Assembly: GCA_902581925.1 (NCBI GenBank)
Contig: CACHQB010000001.1
Location: 62,001 to 126,000 of the forward strand
Reading direction: 5' to 3'
DNA length: 64,000 nt
Origin: an uncultured Pelagibacteraceae bacterium
GTDB lineage: Bacteria > Pseudomonadota > Alphaproteobacteria > Pelagibacterales > Pelagibacteraceae
This document shows, in pieces, positions 23,750 to 33,881 of this stretch. Made by a program: the position numbers and the translations under genes. The notes below the pieces were generated by a model. It had not been told where the DNA came from. It saw only the letters and a list, made by a program, of their open reading frames with translations, and searched no databases. Every line of letters starts with the position of its first letter. Position 1 is the stretch's first letter.

Positions 23750-24822
23750 TGAGTTTTAAATGTGGAATTGTTGGTTTGCCTAATGTGGGTAAATCTACAC
23801 TCTTCAACGCACTTACAAACTCAAGCAAAGCTCAAGCTGCAAATTTTCCATTTTGTACGATAGATCCAAATGTGGGAGTAGTCCCCGTCCCAGATGAAAG
23901 ATTGAACAAATTATCAGAAGTTTCAAAATCAAAAAAAACAATAAATACAACTATTTCATTTGTGGATATAGCTGGTCTTGTTAAAGGTGCATCTAAAGGT
24001 GAAGGATTAGGCAATAAATTTCTATCCCACATAAGAGAAGTTGATGCAATTATTCATATGATTAGATGCTTTGACTCAGACGATATTCAAAATGTTAATG
24101 CGGACGTTGACCCTATTAGAGATCTTGAGATCATTGAAACTGAAATGAGTTTAGCTGATCTAGAATCTATCCAAAAAAGACTTGAAAAAAATAATAAGAA
24201 AAATGTTGACGAAGATCAGCTTAAGATTTTAGAAATTGCATTAGACTGCATTAATAATGATAAAGATATATCAATGTTAAATTATCAATTTGACACAAAA
24301 CAACTTAATCAAAGTGGCCTTTTATCAATAAAACCAAAGATTTTTGTTTGTAATGTAGATGAGCAAAGCGTACAGGATGGAAATAAATATACTAAAAACT
24401 TTATTGAAAAATTTGGAAAAGATAACACTCTAATTGTTTCTGCAGACATAGAAAATCAAATAAATGAATTGGCAAAAGATGAAAAAAAAAATTATATGGA
24501 CATGATTGGTTTGAAAGATACAGGCCTGAGTATGTTAATTCAAAAGGGCTATAAAATATTAAAACTTGATACATATTTTACCTCTGGACCTGAAGAAACA
24601 AGAGCTTGGACGATACAAAAAAACTGTACTGCTCCTAAAGCTGCAGGAGAAATTCATACAGATTTTGAAAAAGGTTTTATTAGAGCTGAAACTATATCTT
24701 ATGAAGATTTTGTAGCTAATGATGGATGGGTAAATTCTAAAGCCAATGGAAAAATGAGATTAGAAGGTAAAGATTATATTGTGAAAGATGGAGACGTACT
24801 AAACTTCAGATTCAACACGTGA
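23749..24822 (+). CDS. ychF: Redox-regulated OBG-family ATPase YchF
   Basis: YchF (OLA1 family) binds ribosomes and prefers ATP to GTP. The 357-residue protein has Walker A GLPNVGKST near residue 9, the G2/G3 region (VDIAGLVKGASKGEGLGNKFL), an NVDE motif instead of NKxD, which is diagnostic of YchF, and a C-terminal TGS domain. Its last 24 bases overlap the convergent petC gene, so both C-termini are encoded by the same DNA. Confidence 0.96.
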   Translation: MSFKCGIVGLPNVGKSTLFNALTNSSKAQAANFPFCTIDPNVGVVPVPDERLNKLSEVSKSKKTINTTISFVDIAGLVKGASKGEGLGNKFLSHIREVDAIIHMIRCFDSDDIQNVNADVDPIRDLEIIETEMSLADLESIQKRLEKNNKKNVDEDQLKILEIALDCINNDKDISMLNYQFDTKQLNQSGLLSIKPKIFVCNVDEQSVQDGNKYTKNFIEKFGKDNTLIVSADIENQINELAKDEKKNYMDMIGLKDTGLSMLIQKGYKILKLDTYFTSGPEETRAWTIQKNCTAPKAAGEIHTDFEKGFIRAETISYEDFVANDGWVNSKANGKMRLEGKDYIVKDGDVLNFRFNT

Positions 24823-25578
24823 CCAAATCTTTTTCATGCTAAAGTAAACTAGTGTTGTTAAAATAATCAAATACACAATTGCTTTAAAGCCCATTTGATG
24901 TCGAGCTTCTAAATGAGGTTCAGCAGACCACATTAAAAAGGTTGTTACATCTTTTGACATCTGTTCTACTGTTGCATTTGTTCCATCACCATAATCTACT
25001 AATCCATTTGATAATGGGGCAGCCATTCTAATTTTATTACCATACATATATTTGTTGTAATAAACTCCTTCATCTAAAGATACGTTGCTAGGAGCTTCTT
25101 CATATCCTTGTAATAAGGAATAGATATAGTCAACACCGCCCCCTCTTGCTTTTACCAAAACAGACATGTCAGGAGGATATGCACCACCATTAGCAGCTTG
25201 AGCAGCTTTTACATTTTCGTAAGGCATAACAAATTTATCAGATAATTTACCTGGTCTTGTAAACATTTCACCATCAGAATTTGGACCATCAGTTACTTCA
25301 AATGAAGCTGCTATAGCTTTAGCTTGAGCTTCAGAGAATTCTGGCCCACCTGGCTCTGCTAAATTTCTATAACTTAAATACTTCATCGAATGACATGAAG
25401 CACATACTTCAGTATAAACTTGATAACCTCTTTGAAGAGAAGCTCTATCAAATTTTCCAAATAGACCTTTAAAGCTCCAATCAGTTTTTAAATATTCTAC
25501 TTTTTCAGCAGCAAAAGAATATGAATTTGAAACAACAATTATTATTATTATAGAAAATAATTTAAATAAACTTTTCAC
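24799..25578 (-). CDS. petC: Ubiquinol-cytochrome c reductase, cytochrome c1 subunit
   Basis: This is the c-type cytochrome of the bc1 complex, periplasmic and anchored to the inner membrane. The 259 residues begin with a Sec signal peptide (about 1-24) and carry the heme motif C59-A-S-C62-H63, a PPDMS segment, the axial Met region near KIRMAAPL, and a C-terminal membrane anchor (AIVYLIILTTLVYFSMKKIW). Last gene of petA-petB-petC; the gap to petB is one base. Confidence 0.97.
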   Translation of the reverse strand: MKSLFKLFSIIIIIVVSNSYSFAAEKVEYLKTDWSFKGLFGKFDRASLQRGYQVYTEVCASCHSMKYLSYRNLAEPGGPEFSEAQAKAIAASFEVTDGPNSDGEMFTRPGKLSDKFVMPYENVKAAQAANGGAYPPDMSVLVKARGGGVDYIYSLLQGYEEAPSNVSLDEGVYYNKYMYGNKIRMAAPLSNGLVDYGDGTNATVEQMSKDVTTFLMWSAEPHLEARHQMGFKAIVYLIILTTLVYFSMKKIWSRVESEV

Positions 25579-25579
25579 C

Positions 25580-26842
25580 TTATTCTATTTTGCTTTCTTT
25601 GTTTCTGGCGGCAGCTAAATTTGGTGAACCACCGAGAACGGGTTCGGTAATACTTAAAGGCACTGGTAAAGTTTTTTCTTTAAACCCTAAAATAGGAAGT
25701 ATAACTAAAAAATGTAAAAAGTAATACGCCGTCGCAACTCGTGCTATCAACAAGTAAAGTCCTTCAGCTGGCATCGCACCCACATAACCAAGTATCAAAA
25801 CATCTGCAACTAATATCCAGTAAAATTGTTTATATAAAGGTCTAAATACTGCTGATCTTATTTTTGAAGTATCTAACCAAGGTAAAACTGCTAAGATTAA
25901 TATTGCAGATAACATAGCCACAACTCCTAGCAATTTATCGGGAACTGATCTTAATATTGCATAAAACGGTAAGAGATACCATTCAGGAACAATGTGTGCA
26001 GGTGTTACCATTGGGTTAGCCTCTATATAATTGTCTGCATGTCCTAAAATATTTGGTGCATAAAATACAAAGAAAGCAAACACAATCATGAACATTAATA
26101 AAGCAAAACCATCTTTAATTACAATGTAAGGATGGAAAGGCACTGTGTCTTTAGATGGTTTTTTTATATCTATTCCAACTGGATTGTTATTACCAGGAAC
26201 ATGTAAAGCCCATATATGTAAAACAACTAATCCTAAAATTAAAAATGGAATTAAATAATGCAAAGTAAAAAATCTAGTTAGCGTAGGGTTATCAACTGAA
26301 TAACCGCCCCATAACCAAGTAACTATCCCCTCTCCTACCAGAGGAATAGCGCTAAATAAATTTGTGATAACTGTTGCTCCCCAAAAACTCATTTGACCCC
26401 ATGGCAAAACATAACCCATAAAAGCTGCAGCCATCATTAATAAATAAATTATTATTCCTAGAATCCATATTATTTCTCTAGGAGACTTATAAGAACCGTA
26501 GAATAATGATCTAAATATATGAATATAGACCGCTAGGAAAAACATTGAAGCGCCGTTTGCATGAATATATCTAATTAACCATCCATAGTTAACATCACGC
26601 ATTATATGCTCTACACTTTCAAAAGCCATATCAGCATGAGCAATATAATGCATTGCAAGAGTTAATCCTGTTACAATTTGAGTAATTAAACAAAAAGTTA
26701 AAATTCCACCAAATGTCCACCAATAATTTAAATTTTTAGGAGTTGGATAATCTGTTAAATGATTTGCAAGAGTTAATAGTGGCAGCCGATCATTAAACCA
26801 TTGTCCTACTTTCGATTTTGGTCTGTAATCATGGTCACTCAT
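25580..26842 (-). CDS. petB: Ubiquinol-cytochrome c reductase, cytochrome b subunit
   Basis: Cytochrome b is the membrane core of the bc1 complex, with two b hemes and both quinone sites. The 420-residue protein has eight hydrophobic helices, the bis-His ligand sets H94/H195 and H108/H209 with canonical 14-residue spacing, and the Qo-site P286-E287-W288-Y289 motif. It begins nine bases after petA and is cotranscribed with petA and petC. Confidence 0.98.
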   Translation of the reverse strand: MSDHDYRPKSKVGQWFNDRLPLLTLANHLTDYPTPKNLNYWWTFGGILTFCLITQIVTGLTLAMHYIAHADMAFESVEHIMRDVNYGWLIRYIHANGASMFFLAVYIHIFRSLFYGSYKSPREIIWILGIIIYLLMMAAAFMGYVLPWGQMSFWGATVITNLFSAIPLVGEGIVTWLWGGYSVDNPTLTRFFTLHYLIPFLILGLVVLHIWALHVPGNNNPVGIDIKKPSKDTVPFHPYIVIKDGFALLMFMIVFAFFVFYAPNILGHADNYIEANPMVTPAHIVPEWYLLPFYAILRSVPDKLLGVVAMLSAILILAVLPWLDTSKIRSAVFRPLYKQFYWILVADVLILGYVGAMPAEGLYLLIARVATAYYFLHFLVILPILGFKEKTLPVPLSITEPVLGGSPNLAAARNKESKIE

Positions 26843-26851
26843 TTTTTTTCT

Positions 26852-27361
26852 CTATCCAATTTTAATAGTATTTTCATTTACAAATTCGTATTTAGGCACT
26901 TCCATATTCCAAGGTGCTGGTCCTTTTCTAATTCTTCCAGAAGTATCATAATGAGATCCATGACATGGGCAGAACCAACCATTATAATCACCTTTATCAT
27001 TTAGAGGTACACATCCAAGGTGGGTGCATACACCTAACATAACAAGCCACTCGGGGTTTTTTGCTCTATCTTCATCTTTTTCAGGATGAATTAAATCCTC
27101 CATCTTGACAGATCTTGCTTCATTAATTTCTTCTTGAGTTCTTCTTCTTATAAATACTGGTTTCCCTCTCCATAAAACAGTCAATGTATTTCCAGGCGTT
27201 AATGAACTTACATCAACCTCTGTACTAGCTAATGCTTTAACAGAAGCATCTGGATTCATTTGATCTATCATTGGCCACACTACTGCAGCCGCACCAACAG
27301 CTCCCACTGCTGTGGTAGCTGTAAATAAAAAATCTCTTCTTTTTGTTTTTTTTTCAGACAC
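26852..27361 (-). CDS. petA: Ubiquinol-cytochrome c reductase, Rieske iron-sulfur subunit
   Basis: The Rieske protein passes electrons from ubiquinol to cytochrome c1. The 169-residue sequence opens with a twin-arginine signal-anchor (R8-R9-D-F-L, then a hydrophobic stretch to about 30) and has both cluster boxes: C112-T-H114-L-G-C117 and C131-P-C133-H134. Ligands are C112, H114, C131 and H134, with a C117-C133 disulfide. First gene of the bc1 operon; its promoter should lie in the 92-base divergent gap to trmL. Confidence 0.97.
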   Translation of the reverse strand: MSEKKTKRRDFLFTATTAVGAVGAAAVVWPMIDQMNPDASVKALASTEVDVSSLTPGNTLTVLWRGKPVFIRRRTQEEINEARSVKMEDLIHPEKDEDRAKNPEWLVMLGVCTHLGCVPLNDKGDYNGWFCPCHGSHYDTSGRIRKGPAPWNMEVPKYEFVNENTIKIG

Positions 27362-27453
27362 TTTTAGTAGCTTTAATTATTATCTCTTTTTGATTTAAAA
27401 TAGTTAATATACGAATTCATATAATATAAAATAATTATTTTACTACTGAAAGA

Positions 27454-27927
27454 ATGACACATAATTCAGCAATTTTAGGACCCAAAATAGCTTTGTACGA
27501 GCCTGATATACCTCAAAATACTGCTGCAATCATAAGAACTTGTGCTTGTTTGGGTGCTAAATTAGAAATTATTGAACCATGTGGCTTTCTATTATCAGAC
27601 AAACGCTTTAAAAGAGTGGTTATGGACTATATGGACTATAGTCAAATAGAGTTTTATCAAAGTTCAGAAAAATTTTTTGAGGCAAAGAAGAAACAGAGAA
27701 TAGTATTGATGACAACTAAAGGTTCAATAAATTATACTAAATTTAAATTTAAGCCTGATGATACTATTTTGTTTGGAAGAGAAAGTGCTGGAGTACCCGA
27801 AGAGGTTCATAAAATAATTAAAAATCGTTTAAAAATACCAATGAATAACCAAGTAAGATCTCTTAATATTGCATCGTCAGTTGCCATTGTTTTGGCAGAA
27901 AGTTTGCGTCAAATAGAATTAATATAA
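27454..27927 (+). CDS. trmL: tRNA (cytidine/uridine(34)-2'-O)-methyltransferase TrmL
   Basis: This SPOUT-class enzyme 2'-O-methylates the wobble base of certain leucine tRNAs. The short 157-residue SpoU/TrmL type shows ALYEPDIPQNTAAIIRTCACLGA at the start and the C-terminal knot motifs LFGRESAGVPEEVH and IPMNNQVRSLNIASSVAIVLAE. It lies two bases from hemF and is divergent from petABC. Confidence 0.92.
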   Translation: MTHNSAILGPKIALYEPDIPQNTAAIIRTCACLGAKLEIIEPCGFLLSDKRFKRVVMDYMDYSQIEFYQSSEKFFEAKKKQRIVLMTTKGSINYTKFKFKPDDTILFGRESAGVPEEVHKIIKNRLKIPMNNQVRSLNIASSVAIVLAESLRQIELI

Positions 27928-27928
27928 A

Positions 27929-28756
27929 ATGGATATTTCAATCAAAAAAGACTTAGCGAGTAATTGGTTTAAGCTATTACAAAATGCAATATGCGACGAC
28001 ATTTTAAAAATTGAAAAAAATAAAGTAAATTTTGAATCAACTTCTTGGAAAAGAAGCATTAAAAAAGATGAGGGAGGTGGCGAATATAAAATCCTTAAAA
28101 ATGGAAAAATTTTTGAAAAGGTAGGAGTAAATTTTTCTAAAGTTTATGGAAAATTTCCTAAGCAATTTCAAAGTAATATACCAGGCGCAAGTAAAGATCC
28201 TAGATTTTGGGCATCAGGTATATCAGTAGTTATGCATATGCAAAATCCCCATATTCCTGCAATGCATTTTAATACCAGATTTATTTGTACAACAAAGAAT
28301 TGGTTTGGTGGAGGAATGGATGTGACCCCAGCAATAAAGGATGAAGAAGAGAAGAAAAACTTTCATAAAATACTCAAAGCAATGTGCGATAGACATAATA
28401 AAAATTATTATAAAAAATATAAAAAGTGGTGCGATGAATATTTTTATCTGCCTCACAGAAAAGAAGCAAGAGGTATAGGTGGAATCTTTTTTGACTATAA
28501 AAATGATAATTTTGAAAATGACTTTAAGTTTGTAAGAGATGTTGGTGTTACATTTCAAATGCTATTTAATGAAATAATTAAAAAAAAAATAAAAAGAAAA
28601 TGGACTTTAAAAGATAAAGAGTTTCAGTATATTAAAAGAGGTCGATACGCAGAATTTAATTTGCTCTATGATAGAGGAACAAAATTTGGGCTACAAACTG
28701 GTGGTAATGTTGAAGGAATTTTGATGTCATTACCTCCGATTGCAAAATGGAAATAA
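27929..28756 (+). CDS. hemF: Oxygen-dependent coproporphyrinogen III oxidase
   Basis: HemF converts coproporphyrinogen III to protoporphyrinogen IX with O2 in heme synthesis. The 275 residues contain [16 protein letters not shown] with the conserved histidines, [25 protein letters not shown] and the C-terminal [32 protein letters not shown] block. It is a little shorter than the E. coli enzyme at the N-terminus. Its presence implies an aerobic heme route, which fits the neighbouring heme-dependent respiratory genes. Confidence 0.96.
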   Translation: MDISIKKDLASNWFKLLQNAICDDILKIEKNKVNFESTSWKRSIKKDEGGGEYKILKNGKIFEKVGVNFSKVYGKFPKQFQSNIPGASKDPRFWASGISVVMHMQNPHIPAMHFNTRFICTTKNWFGGGMDVTPAIKDEEEKKNFHKILKAMCDRHNKNYYKKYKKWCDEYFYLPHRKEARGIGGIFFDYKNDNFENDFKFVRDVGVTFQMLFNEIIKKKIKRKWTLKDKEFQYIKRGRYAEFNLLYDRGTKFGLQTGGNVEGILMSLPPIAKWK

Positions 28757-28760
28757 TAAA

Positions 28761-29237
28761 ATGGATAAAGAGCCAATAACATTAAACGGATTAAATAAAC
28801 TAAAAGAAGAATTAGTTTTTTTAAAAGAAAAAAAAAGACCTGAGATAGTAGCTGCAATTGCTGAAGCGAGATCTCATGGAGACCTTAAAGAAAATGCTGA
28901 ATATCATGCAGCTAAAGAAGAACAATCTCATAACGAGGGAAGAATTACAGAAATTAACGATATTATTGCAAGAGCAAATGTCATTGACGTTACAAAACTA
29001 AACAATGAAGGAAAAGTAATTTTTGGATCTACAGTTTATTTAGAAGATTTAGATACTGGTGAAAAAATTAATTATAAAATTGTTGGAAGAGATGAGGCAG
29101 ATTTAAAACAAAAACTAATTTTCTTTCAATCACCAATTGGTAAAGGTTTGATTGGAAAAGATAAAAGTGATTTGGTTGAAATAAAAACACCCTCTGGTGT
29201 AAAAAATTTTGAAATTAAAGACGTTAAATATATTTAA
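28761..29237 (+). CDS. greA: Transcription elongation factor GreA
   Basis: GreA stimulates transcript cleavage in backtracked RNA polymerase. From the ATG at 28761 it has 158 residues, the standard length, with an N-terminal coiled coil ([21 protein letters not shown]) including the acidic tip region [20 protein letters not shown], and a C-terminal FKBP-like domain. An in-frame TTG at 28740 inside hemF adds seven residues and is not preferred. It shares a TTAA double stop with the convergent cca. Confidence 0.96.
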   Translation: MDKEPITLNGLNKLKEELVFLKEKKRPEIVAAIAEARSHGDLKENAEYHAAKEEQSHNEGRITEINDIIARANVIDVTKLNNEGKVIFGSTVYLEDLDTGEKINYKIVGRDEADLKQKLIFFQSPIGKGLIGKDKSDLVEIKTPSGVKNFEIKDVKYI

Positions 29238-30508
29238 CTTTTAACTATTTGTTGTATTTGCTTATCTGAAATTTGAAATCCGTTTTGAACCCAAGTTTCT
29301 TCAATTTTTTTTAATTTATTACCTAAAGTTTTGCCCTCAGGAATTTGAAATTTAGACATTAGTAGATCAGCGCCTATTGGCAAAGTTGGAATTACTTTCT
29401 CTTTATAAGTATCTAATAGTTTGATAAGTTTTTTCTCTACTTTGTTTGAAGTGAAAATTTTAAAATTAATTATATCTATTACAGCCTGTCGCCCATTAAA
29501 ATAAAAAAATTTATTCAAATTTTTCTCTGTAAAGTTATTAAGAGTTTCTTTTTCTCTATAAAAAAGATCTATTAATTTTAGTCTTTTCTTATCTTTGTTA
29601 GATATTTTAAATTTATAAAGAAAATAATCAGCATTATCAGTCCCATCAATCACTAAAAGCGCAATTAAGAATATAAAGTCAATTTTTAAAAAATTCTCTT
29701 TAGCATAAGAATTTTGTTTTTTAAAATTTTTAATATTCTTCAATTGAGGAAAAATTATTTCTATTAGCTCTAAACTTTCTTTATCATTAAAAAGTTTTAA
29801 AAATCCATTTGAGCTAGTAATTTTTTTTAGTTCATCAATTAACCTTTCAGATGATATATTTGAAATTCCATCAATATTTTTTTTTATATTTTTTATTATT
29901 TCTGGCTGATGCTTATGATTTGAGTAATTTAAATAAAATCTTAAATACCTTAAAATACGCAAATAATCCTCTTGAATTCTTTTTTCCGCATTTCCAATAA
30001 AATTAATATAACCCTCCTCCAAATCTTTTTTACCGTTAAATGGATCAAATAAATTACCATCGCCATCTGCATAAATTGAATTGAAAGTAAAATCCCTTCT
30101 TGAGGCATCTTCCTTCCAATCTAAAGAAAATTCTACTTTAGCATGCCTACCATCAGTTGAGACATCCTTCCTTAAAGAAGTAATTTCATATTTATATTCG
30201 TCAATTATTGCAGTTATAGTTCCGTGTTCAATTCCTGTTTCGTAATAACTTATTTGTTTATTTTTAAGAGCCTCACAAACTTCCAGAGGCGTTAAATTTG
30301 TTGCTAGGTCAATATCATCAACATTTTCTTTTTTGATCACTTTTCTTACACACCCACCCACATATCTAATTTCACTTTTCTCTGAAAAATTATTAATTGC
30401 TTCAAAAATTTTATTTGCGGATGTTGTTAAAGTAATTTGTTTTAAATTTTGACTTATATAATCAAGATTTCTTGATCGGGAAAAAAATTTATCTAAAAAA
30501 TTTTTCAT
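29234..30508 (-). CDS. cca: CCA tRNA nucleotidyltransferase/poly(A) polymerase family protein
   Basis: This 424-residue class II nucleotidyltransferase probably adds or repairs the CCA end of tRNAs. The active-site segment [24 protein letters not shown] has the G-G-x-V-R and D-x-D features, followed by [12 protein letters not shown] and the [12 protein letters not shown] motif. The C-terminal half is alpha-helical and divergent. It lies just downstream (minus strand) of a tRNA-Gln that does encode its own CCA end. Confidence 0.9.
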   Translation of the reverse strand: MKNFLDKFFSRSRNLDYISQNLKQITLTTSANKIFEAINNFSEKSEIRYVGGCVRKVIKKENVDDIDLATNLTPLEVCEALKNKQISYYETGIEHGTITAIIDEYKYEITSLRKDVSTDGRHAKVEFSLDWKEDASRRDFTFNSIYADGDGNLFDPFNGKKDLEEGYINFIGNAEKRIQEDYLRILRYLRFYLNYSNHKHQPEIIKNIKKNIDGISNISSERLIDELKKITSSNGFLKLFNDKESLELIEIIFPQLKNIKNFKKQNSYAKENFLKIDFIFLIALLVIDGTDNADYFLYKFKISNKDKKRLKLIDLFYREKETLNNFTEKNLNKFFYFNGRQAVIDIINFKIFTSNKVEKKLIKLLDTYKEKVIPTLPIGADLLMSKFQIPEGKTLGNKLKKIEETWVQNGFQISDKQIQQIVKS

Positions 30509-30511
30509 AAA

Positions 30512-30585
30512 TGGCTGGGGCGCTAGGATTCGAACCTAGGATGCAGGTACCAAAAACCCGTGCCTTACCGCTTGGCTACGCCCCA
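30512..30585 (-). tRNA. tRNA-Gln (anticodon TTG)
   Basis: The minus strand folds as a complete cloverleaf: acceptor 5'-TGGGGCG pairs with CGCCCCA, discriminator G at 30515, and CCA encoded at 30514-30512. The anticodon stem CGGGT/ACCTG encloses the loop TTTTGGT, giving anticodon TTG, which reads CAA and by wobble CAG. The T-arm contains GGTTCGAATCC. It lies between ispE and cca, all on the minus strand. It is the only tRNA I see in the window. Confidence 0.97.
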
Positions 30586-30618
30586 ATACTAGCTTCCTAT
30601 AACATAAAAATATAAAAT

Positions 30619-31464
30619 TCATATAGTTTTTGCTGTAACACACCAATAATTTTTATATTTTCTTTTAAATTTAGCTTTTGCCAATTTACAATTATTTAAT
30701 GAATTATAATAGGCAACAATTGTTGATCCTGAACCGGTCATTCTTACAAATAATGGATTATTTATACCTTCTAAGAACAACTTTATTTTTTTAAGTTTTG
30801 GATATTTTTTGAGTGCTATTGTTTCAAGGGCATTTTGTTGATCAATCAAATATTTTACTCCAAACATGTTTTTTTTAGGTTTGTTATATTTTGATTTTGT
30901 ATACTTTCGAACAGCTGAGTATATTTTTTTAGTTGAGCACCCAAAATCAGGCTTTACTAAAGTAGAGTAATATTTTGGAGTATTATAAATCTTTTTAATT
31001 CTACCGCCTGATGACAACACACAGCTGGATGAGATGGTTCCTAGAATAACATCAGAACCAACCAAGTCACAGATACTTCGAGTTTTTTGATAATTAGGAT
31101 TAATAATTTTTTTTTTAACCAAATAATTAAACACACTAGCTGCATTCATCGATCCCCCGCCCAACCCAGCTTCTTGAGGGATTAATTTTTTAATTTTAAC
31201 TTTGAATTTTTTATTTTTTAATAAATTTTCTTTATCTAGTATTTGAAATAATTTTTGAACAGTATTTTTTTTTCCAATATTTTTAGAAAACTTTCCATAA
31301 AAAGAAATATGGTGTTTTTTTCCATTATGTTGATTTATCGAAATAACATCATGTAAATCTATGAAACCAATTATACTTTCAATTTTATGTAAAACCTTTT
31401 TTTTTCCAGTGATATTTAGTGCTAAATTTAACTTTGCATTAGATTTAATTTTATCAATTTTCAT
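30619..31464 (-). CDS. ispE: 4-(cytidine 5'-diphospho)-2-C-methyl-D-erythritol kinase
   Basis: IspE phosphorylates CDP-methylerythritol in the MEP isoprenoid pathway. The GHMP-kinase ATP loop is PQEAGLGGGSMNAA near residue 110. The N-terminal SNAKLNLALNI and a C-terminal MTGSGSTIVAYY motif match the family. 281 residues is a normal length. It directly follows the TPR gene and precedes tRNA-Gln. IspH, another MEP enzyme, is encoded at 48 kb. Confidence 0.93.
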   Translation of the reverse strand: MKIDKIKSNAKLNLALNITGKKKVLHKIESIIGFIDLHDVISINQHNGKKHHISFYGKFSKNIGKKNTVQKLFQILDKENLLKNKKFKVKIKKLIPQEAGLGGGSMNAASVFNYLVKKKIINPNYQKTRSICDLVGSDVILGTISSSCVLSSGGRIKKIYNTPKYYSTLVKPDFGCSTKKIYSAVRKYTKSKYNKPKKNMFGVKYLIDQQNALETIALKKYPKLKKIKLFLEGINNPLFVRMTGSGSTIVAYYNSLNNCKLAKAKFKRKYKNYWCVTAKTI

Positions 31465-33150
31465 TTAGGAATTTTTAAGACCCTCAATTACTTTAATATT
31501 GATTTTTTCTCTCATATCGTCTTCGGTGTCATCAAAAGTTAATACGTTGTTCCAAAAATATCTTGCTTGAATTTTTCGATTTAATTTCCATAAAATGTCT
31601 CCATAATGATCATTCACGATTGGGTCATCTGGCATTAATTCTACAGCTCTTTTTAAATACTTTTCTGCTTCTACATAATCCTCTATTAAAAAATATGCCC
31701 AACCAATGGAATCAATAATATATGGATCATTGCTTTTTAAATCATATGCTGTTTTCAACATATCCATTGCTTCATTAATTTTATAGTCACGCTCTAACCA
31801 AGAGTAAGCAAGATAATTTAAAATATATGCATCACTAGGATCAATTTTAAGCGCATGCAGTAAATCTTCATCTGACTTTTCATAATTGCCCATCCTTTCG
31901 TAGCTGCCACCTCGACGATATAATACATCTGATTTAATAAGTGAATTGTCATCTAGTGTTAAAATAATTTCTGTATAACGATCTATTGCCTTTTCATAAT
32001 TTTTAGAATTTTTATAAAAATTGGCTAAATCAAAAATCATTTTTATATTTGGATTTTCAATTTTATTAAATTTTGAATCAATGTATTTAATTCCGGTTTC
32101 ATAATCCTGCTCTTGAATTATTATTTGAGCTTCTTTTTTTAATCTAAACCAATAATAAAATTCATCTTCTTTTTTAAAGTTTTTTAAGATCTTTTTTACT
32201 TTTTCAAATTCATCATTAAAATAAAAATTTTCTGCAACCAATGACAAATTAAATTCAAAATTAGGATTCAAATAGTTTGACAAATTTAAATAAAAATTTG
32301 ATTTTTCAAAATTATCCTGAGAAGAATAAAGATTAGAGATTAAAAATAAAAACTCACTGACAAGGTCATTATGATCTTTACATGAAAAAATTTTTCCAAA
32401 ATCACCGAATTTTTCTTTCTCTACCCAACTTTTGCTTTGTGAGAGTAAAAGTGTTGAATTAATATAATTAATTTGTTCAACAACTAATTTTGCTTCACTT
32501 AATTTGTTGTTATCAATTAAATAATTAAGATAAAAAAAAATGTATCTTGAATAATCACTTTGTTGATTATTTATTAAATTAAGAAAAAATGACGAAGTTC
32601 TCTTATCTTCAATATAACATCTTTGGAATGTCTCAGCTATAAGAGACAGGTTACCAAAATTTTTTTTGTTATCTAATATTTTTTTATTTTTAAATGTATA
32701 AATGTACTGTTTTAGAGTTTCAAATATAACTAGGCTTATCCTATCCTCATCTTGAAATTTTAAACTTTGTGTTAAATATTCATCAGCTTTTTTAAAGTTA
32801 TTTTTCTTTAAACTGTCAATTATTAAAATTATATATGCATCATAAAAATCTGAATTAGATTTGTTTGCGTTGTTATTTAATACATTAATTGCTTGAGATA
32901 CTTTGTTATCTAAAACTAAAGATTTAACATATCTTTTTAAATAACTGTCATGTTTGTTAATTAATACTTTGGTTAAGTTAAAAAATTTTAAAGCTTTAGA
33001 ATTATCTCGATTTTCAAATGCAACAATCCCAGAAAAATAATTTGATAAATCTCTTGAGTTAAAATCATTAAAAGTAGCACTTTTAGAATACAAAGGTGTC
33101 TGATAAGATATGAATATTAATAGTACTAATTTTAGAAATTTTAGGAACAT
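31465..33150 (-). CDS. Exported tetratricopeptide-repeat protein
   Basis: This 561-residue protein starts with a Sec signal peptide (MFLKFLKLVLLIFISYQTPLYS) and consists largely of helical repeats. The clearest TPR units are in the C-terminal third, where DVLYRRGGSYERMGNYEKSDEDLLHAL, YILNYLAYSWLERDYKINEAMDMLKTAY and a unit with YVEAEKYLKRAVELMPDDP follow each other. It resembles the alphaproteobacterial TPR protein often found next to ispE. The role is unknown; periplasmic protein-protein scaffolding is an inference. Only 11 bases separate its start from the divergent UDG gene. Confidence 0.8.
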   Translation of the reverse strand: MFLKFLKLVLLIFISYQTPLYSKSATFNDFNSRDLSNYFSGIVAFENRDNSKALKFFNLTKVLINKHDSYLKRYVKSLVLDNKVSQAINVLNNNANKSNSDFYDAYIILIIDSLKKNNFKKADEYLTQSLKFQDEDRISLVIFETLKQYIYTFKNKKILDNKKNFGNLSLIAETFQRCYIEDKRTSSFFLNLINNQQSDYSRYIFFYLNYLIDNNKLSEAKLVVEQINYINSTLLLSQSKSWVEKEKFGDFGKIFSCKDHNDLVSEFLFLISNLYSSQDNFEKSNFYLNLSNYLNPNFEFNLSLVAENFYFNDEFEKVKKILKNFKKEDEFYYWFRLKKEAQIIIQEQDYETGIKYIDSKFNKIENPNIKMIFDLANFYKNSKNYEKAIDRYTEIILTLDDNSLIKSDVLYRRGGSYERMGNYEKSDEDLLHALKIDPSDAYILNYLAYSWLERDYKINEAMDMLKTAYDLKSNDPYIIDSIGWAYFLIEDYVEAEKYLKRAVELMPDDPIVNDHYGDILWKLNRKIQARYFWNNVLTFDDTEDDMREKINIKVIEGLKNS

Positions 33151-33161
33151 GTGACCATACT

Positions 33162-33881
33162 ATGACTAAAAAAGTGATAAATCAAAATACCAAATTAAAC
33201 CAAGAACTAATTAATACTATTGAGCCAAAATTTATATTCGCTGATAAGCCAATAAATAGATTTAATATTTTAGAAACGAACAATGGCACCCTGCAAATTA
33301 ATAAAGAAGAATTACTAAAAAATTTAAAAGATCAATTAAATTCAATTGAAAATTGTAATTTAAAAGAAAATTCAAACAAAATTATTTTAGGTGAGGGAAA
33401 TATAAATAGCCCTTTAATGTTAATTGGAGAGTCTCCTGGGGCTGAAGAAGAAAAATTGGGTGTCCCATTTAGAGGCGAAGTTGGCGAACTTCTAAACAAA
33501 ATGCTTATAGCCATAAATATTAAGAGACAAAATATTTACACTAGTTATGCAATCAATTTTAGACCACCTGATGACAGAAAACCAACCTCAACTGAAATTA
33601 AAAGATACTCAATATTTTTGAAGGAGCATATATCGATTATAAACCCAAAGATTATTGTTTTGATGGGTAGTTCAGCAATGGAGGCTGTAACAGGAATAAG
33701 TGAAAAAATAACTACTGAAAGAGGACATTGGAAGGAAGTGATTTTAAAAAACAAAACATTCCCTTTAATGATAACTTTTAATCCATCTTATTTAATCCGT
33801 TTTCCAGAAAATAAAAAACACTCATGGGAAGATTTAAAGAAAATTAGAGACAAAATTAAAGATCTAAAGTTAAAAATTTGA
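33162..33881 (+). CDS. Uracil-DNA glycosylase, family 4/5-like
   Basis: This 239-residue UDG superfamily enzyme removes uracil from DNA. It shows motif 1 MLIGESPGAEEEKLGVPFRG with the GEAPGxxE pattern as GESPGAEE, and a motif 2 region MITFNPSYLIR equivalent to HPSYLLR but with Asn for His. Family 4 members carry four cysteines for a 4Fe-4S cluster; here only one Cys is present in the whole protein (ENC, near residue 65), and the RPP motif reads INFRPPDDR without the usual Cys. The family assignment is clear but the cluster appears lost. Its stop overlaps the rnhB start. Confidence 0.85.
   Translation: MTKKVINQNTKLNQELINTIEPKFIFADKPINRFNILETNNGTLQINKEELLKNLKDQLNSIENCNLKENSNKIILGEGNINSPLMLIGESPGAEEEKLGVPFRGEVGELLNKMLIAINIKRQNIYTSYAINFRPPDDRKPTSTEIKRYSIFLKEHISIINPKIIVLMGSSAMEAVTGISEKITTERGHWKEVILKNKTFPLMITFNPSYLIRFPENKKHSWEDLKKIRDKIKDLKLKI

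Noticed and set aside
27362..27453. TATAAT at 27420-27425 in the petA-trmL divergent gap
   Set aside because: The nearest TTGATT is 24 bases away, and the whole gap is AT-rich, so no promoter can be called with both boxes on either strand.
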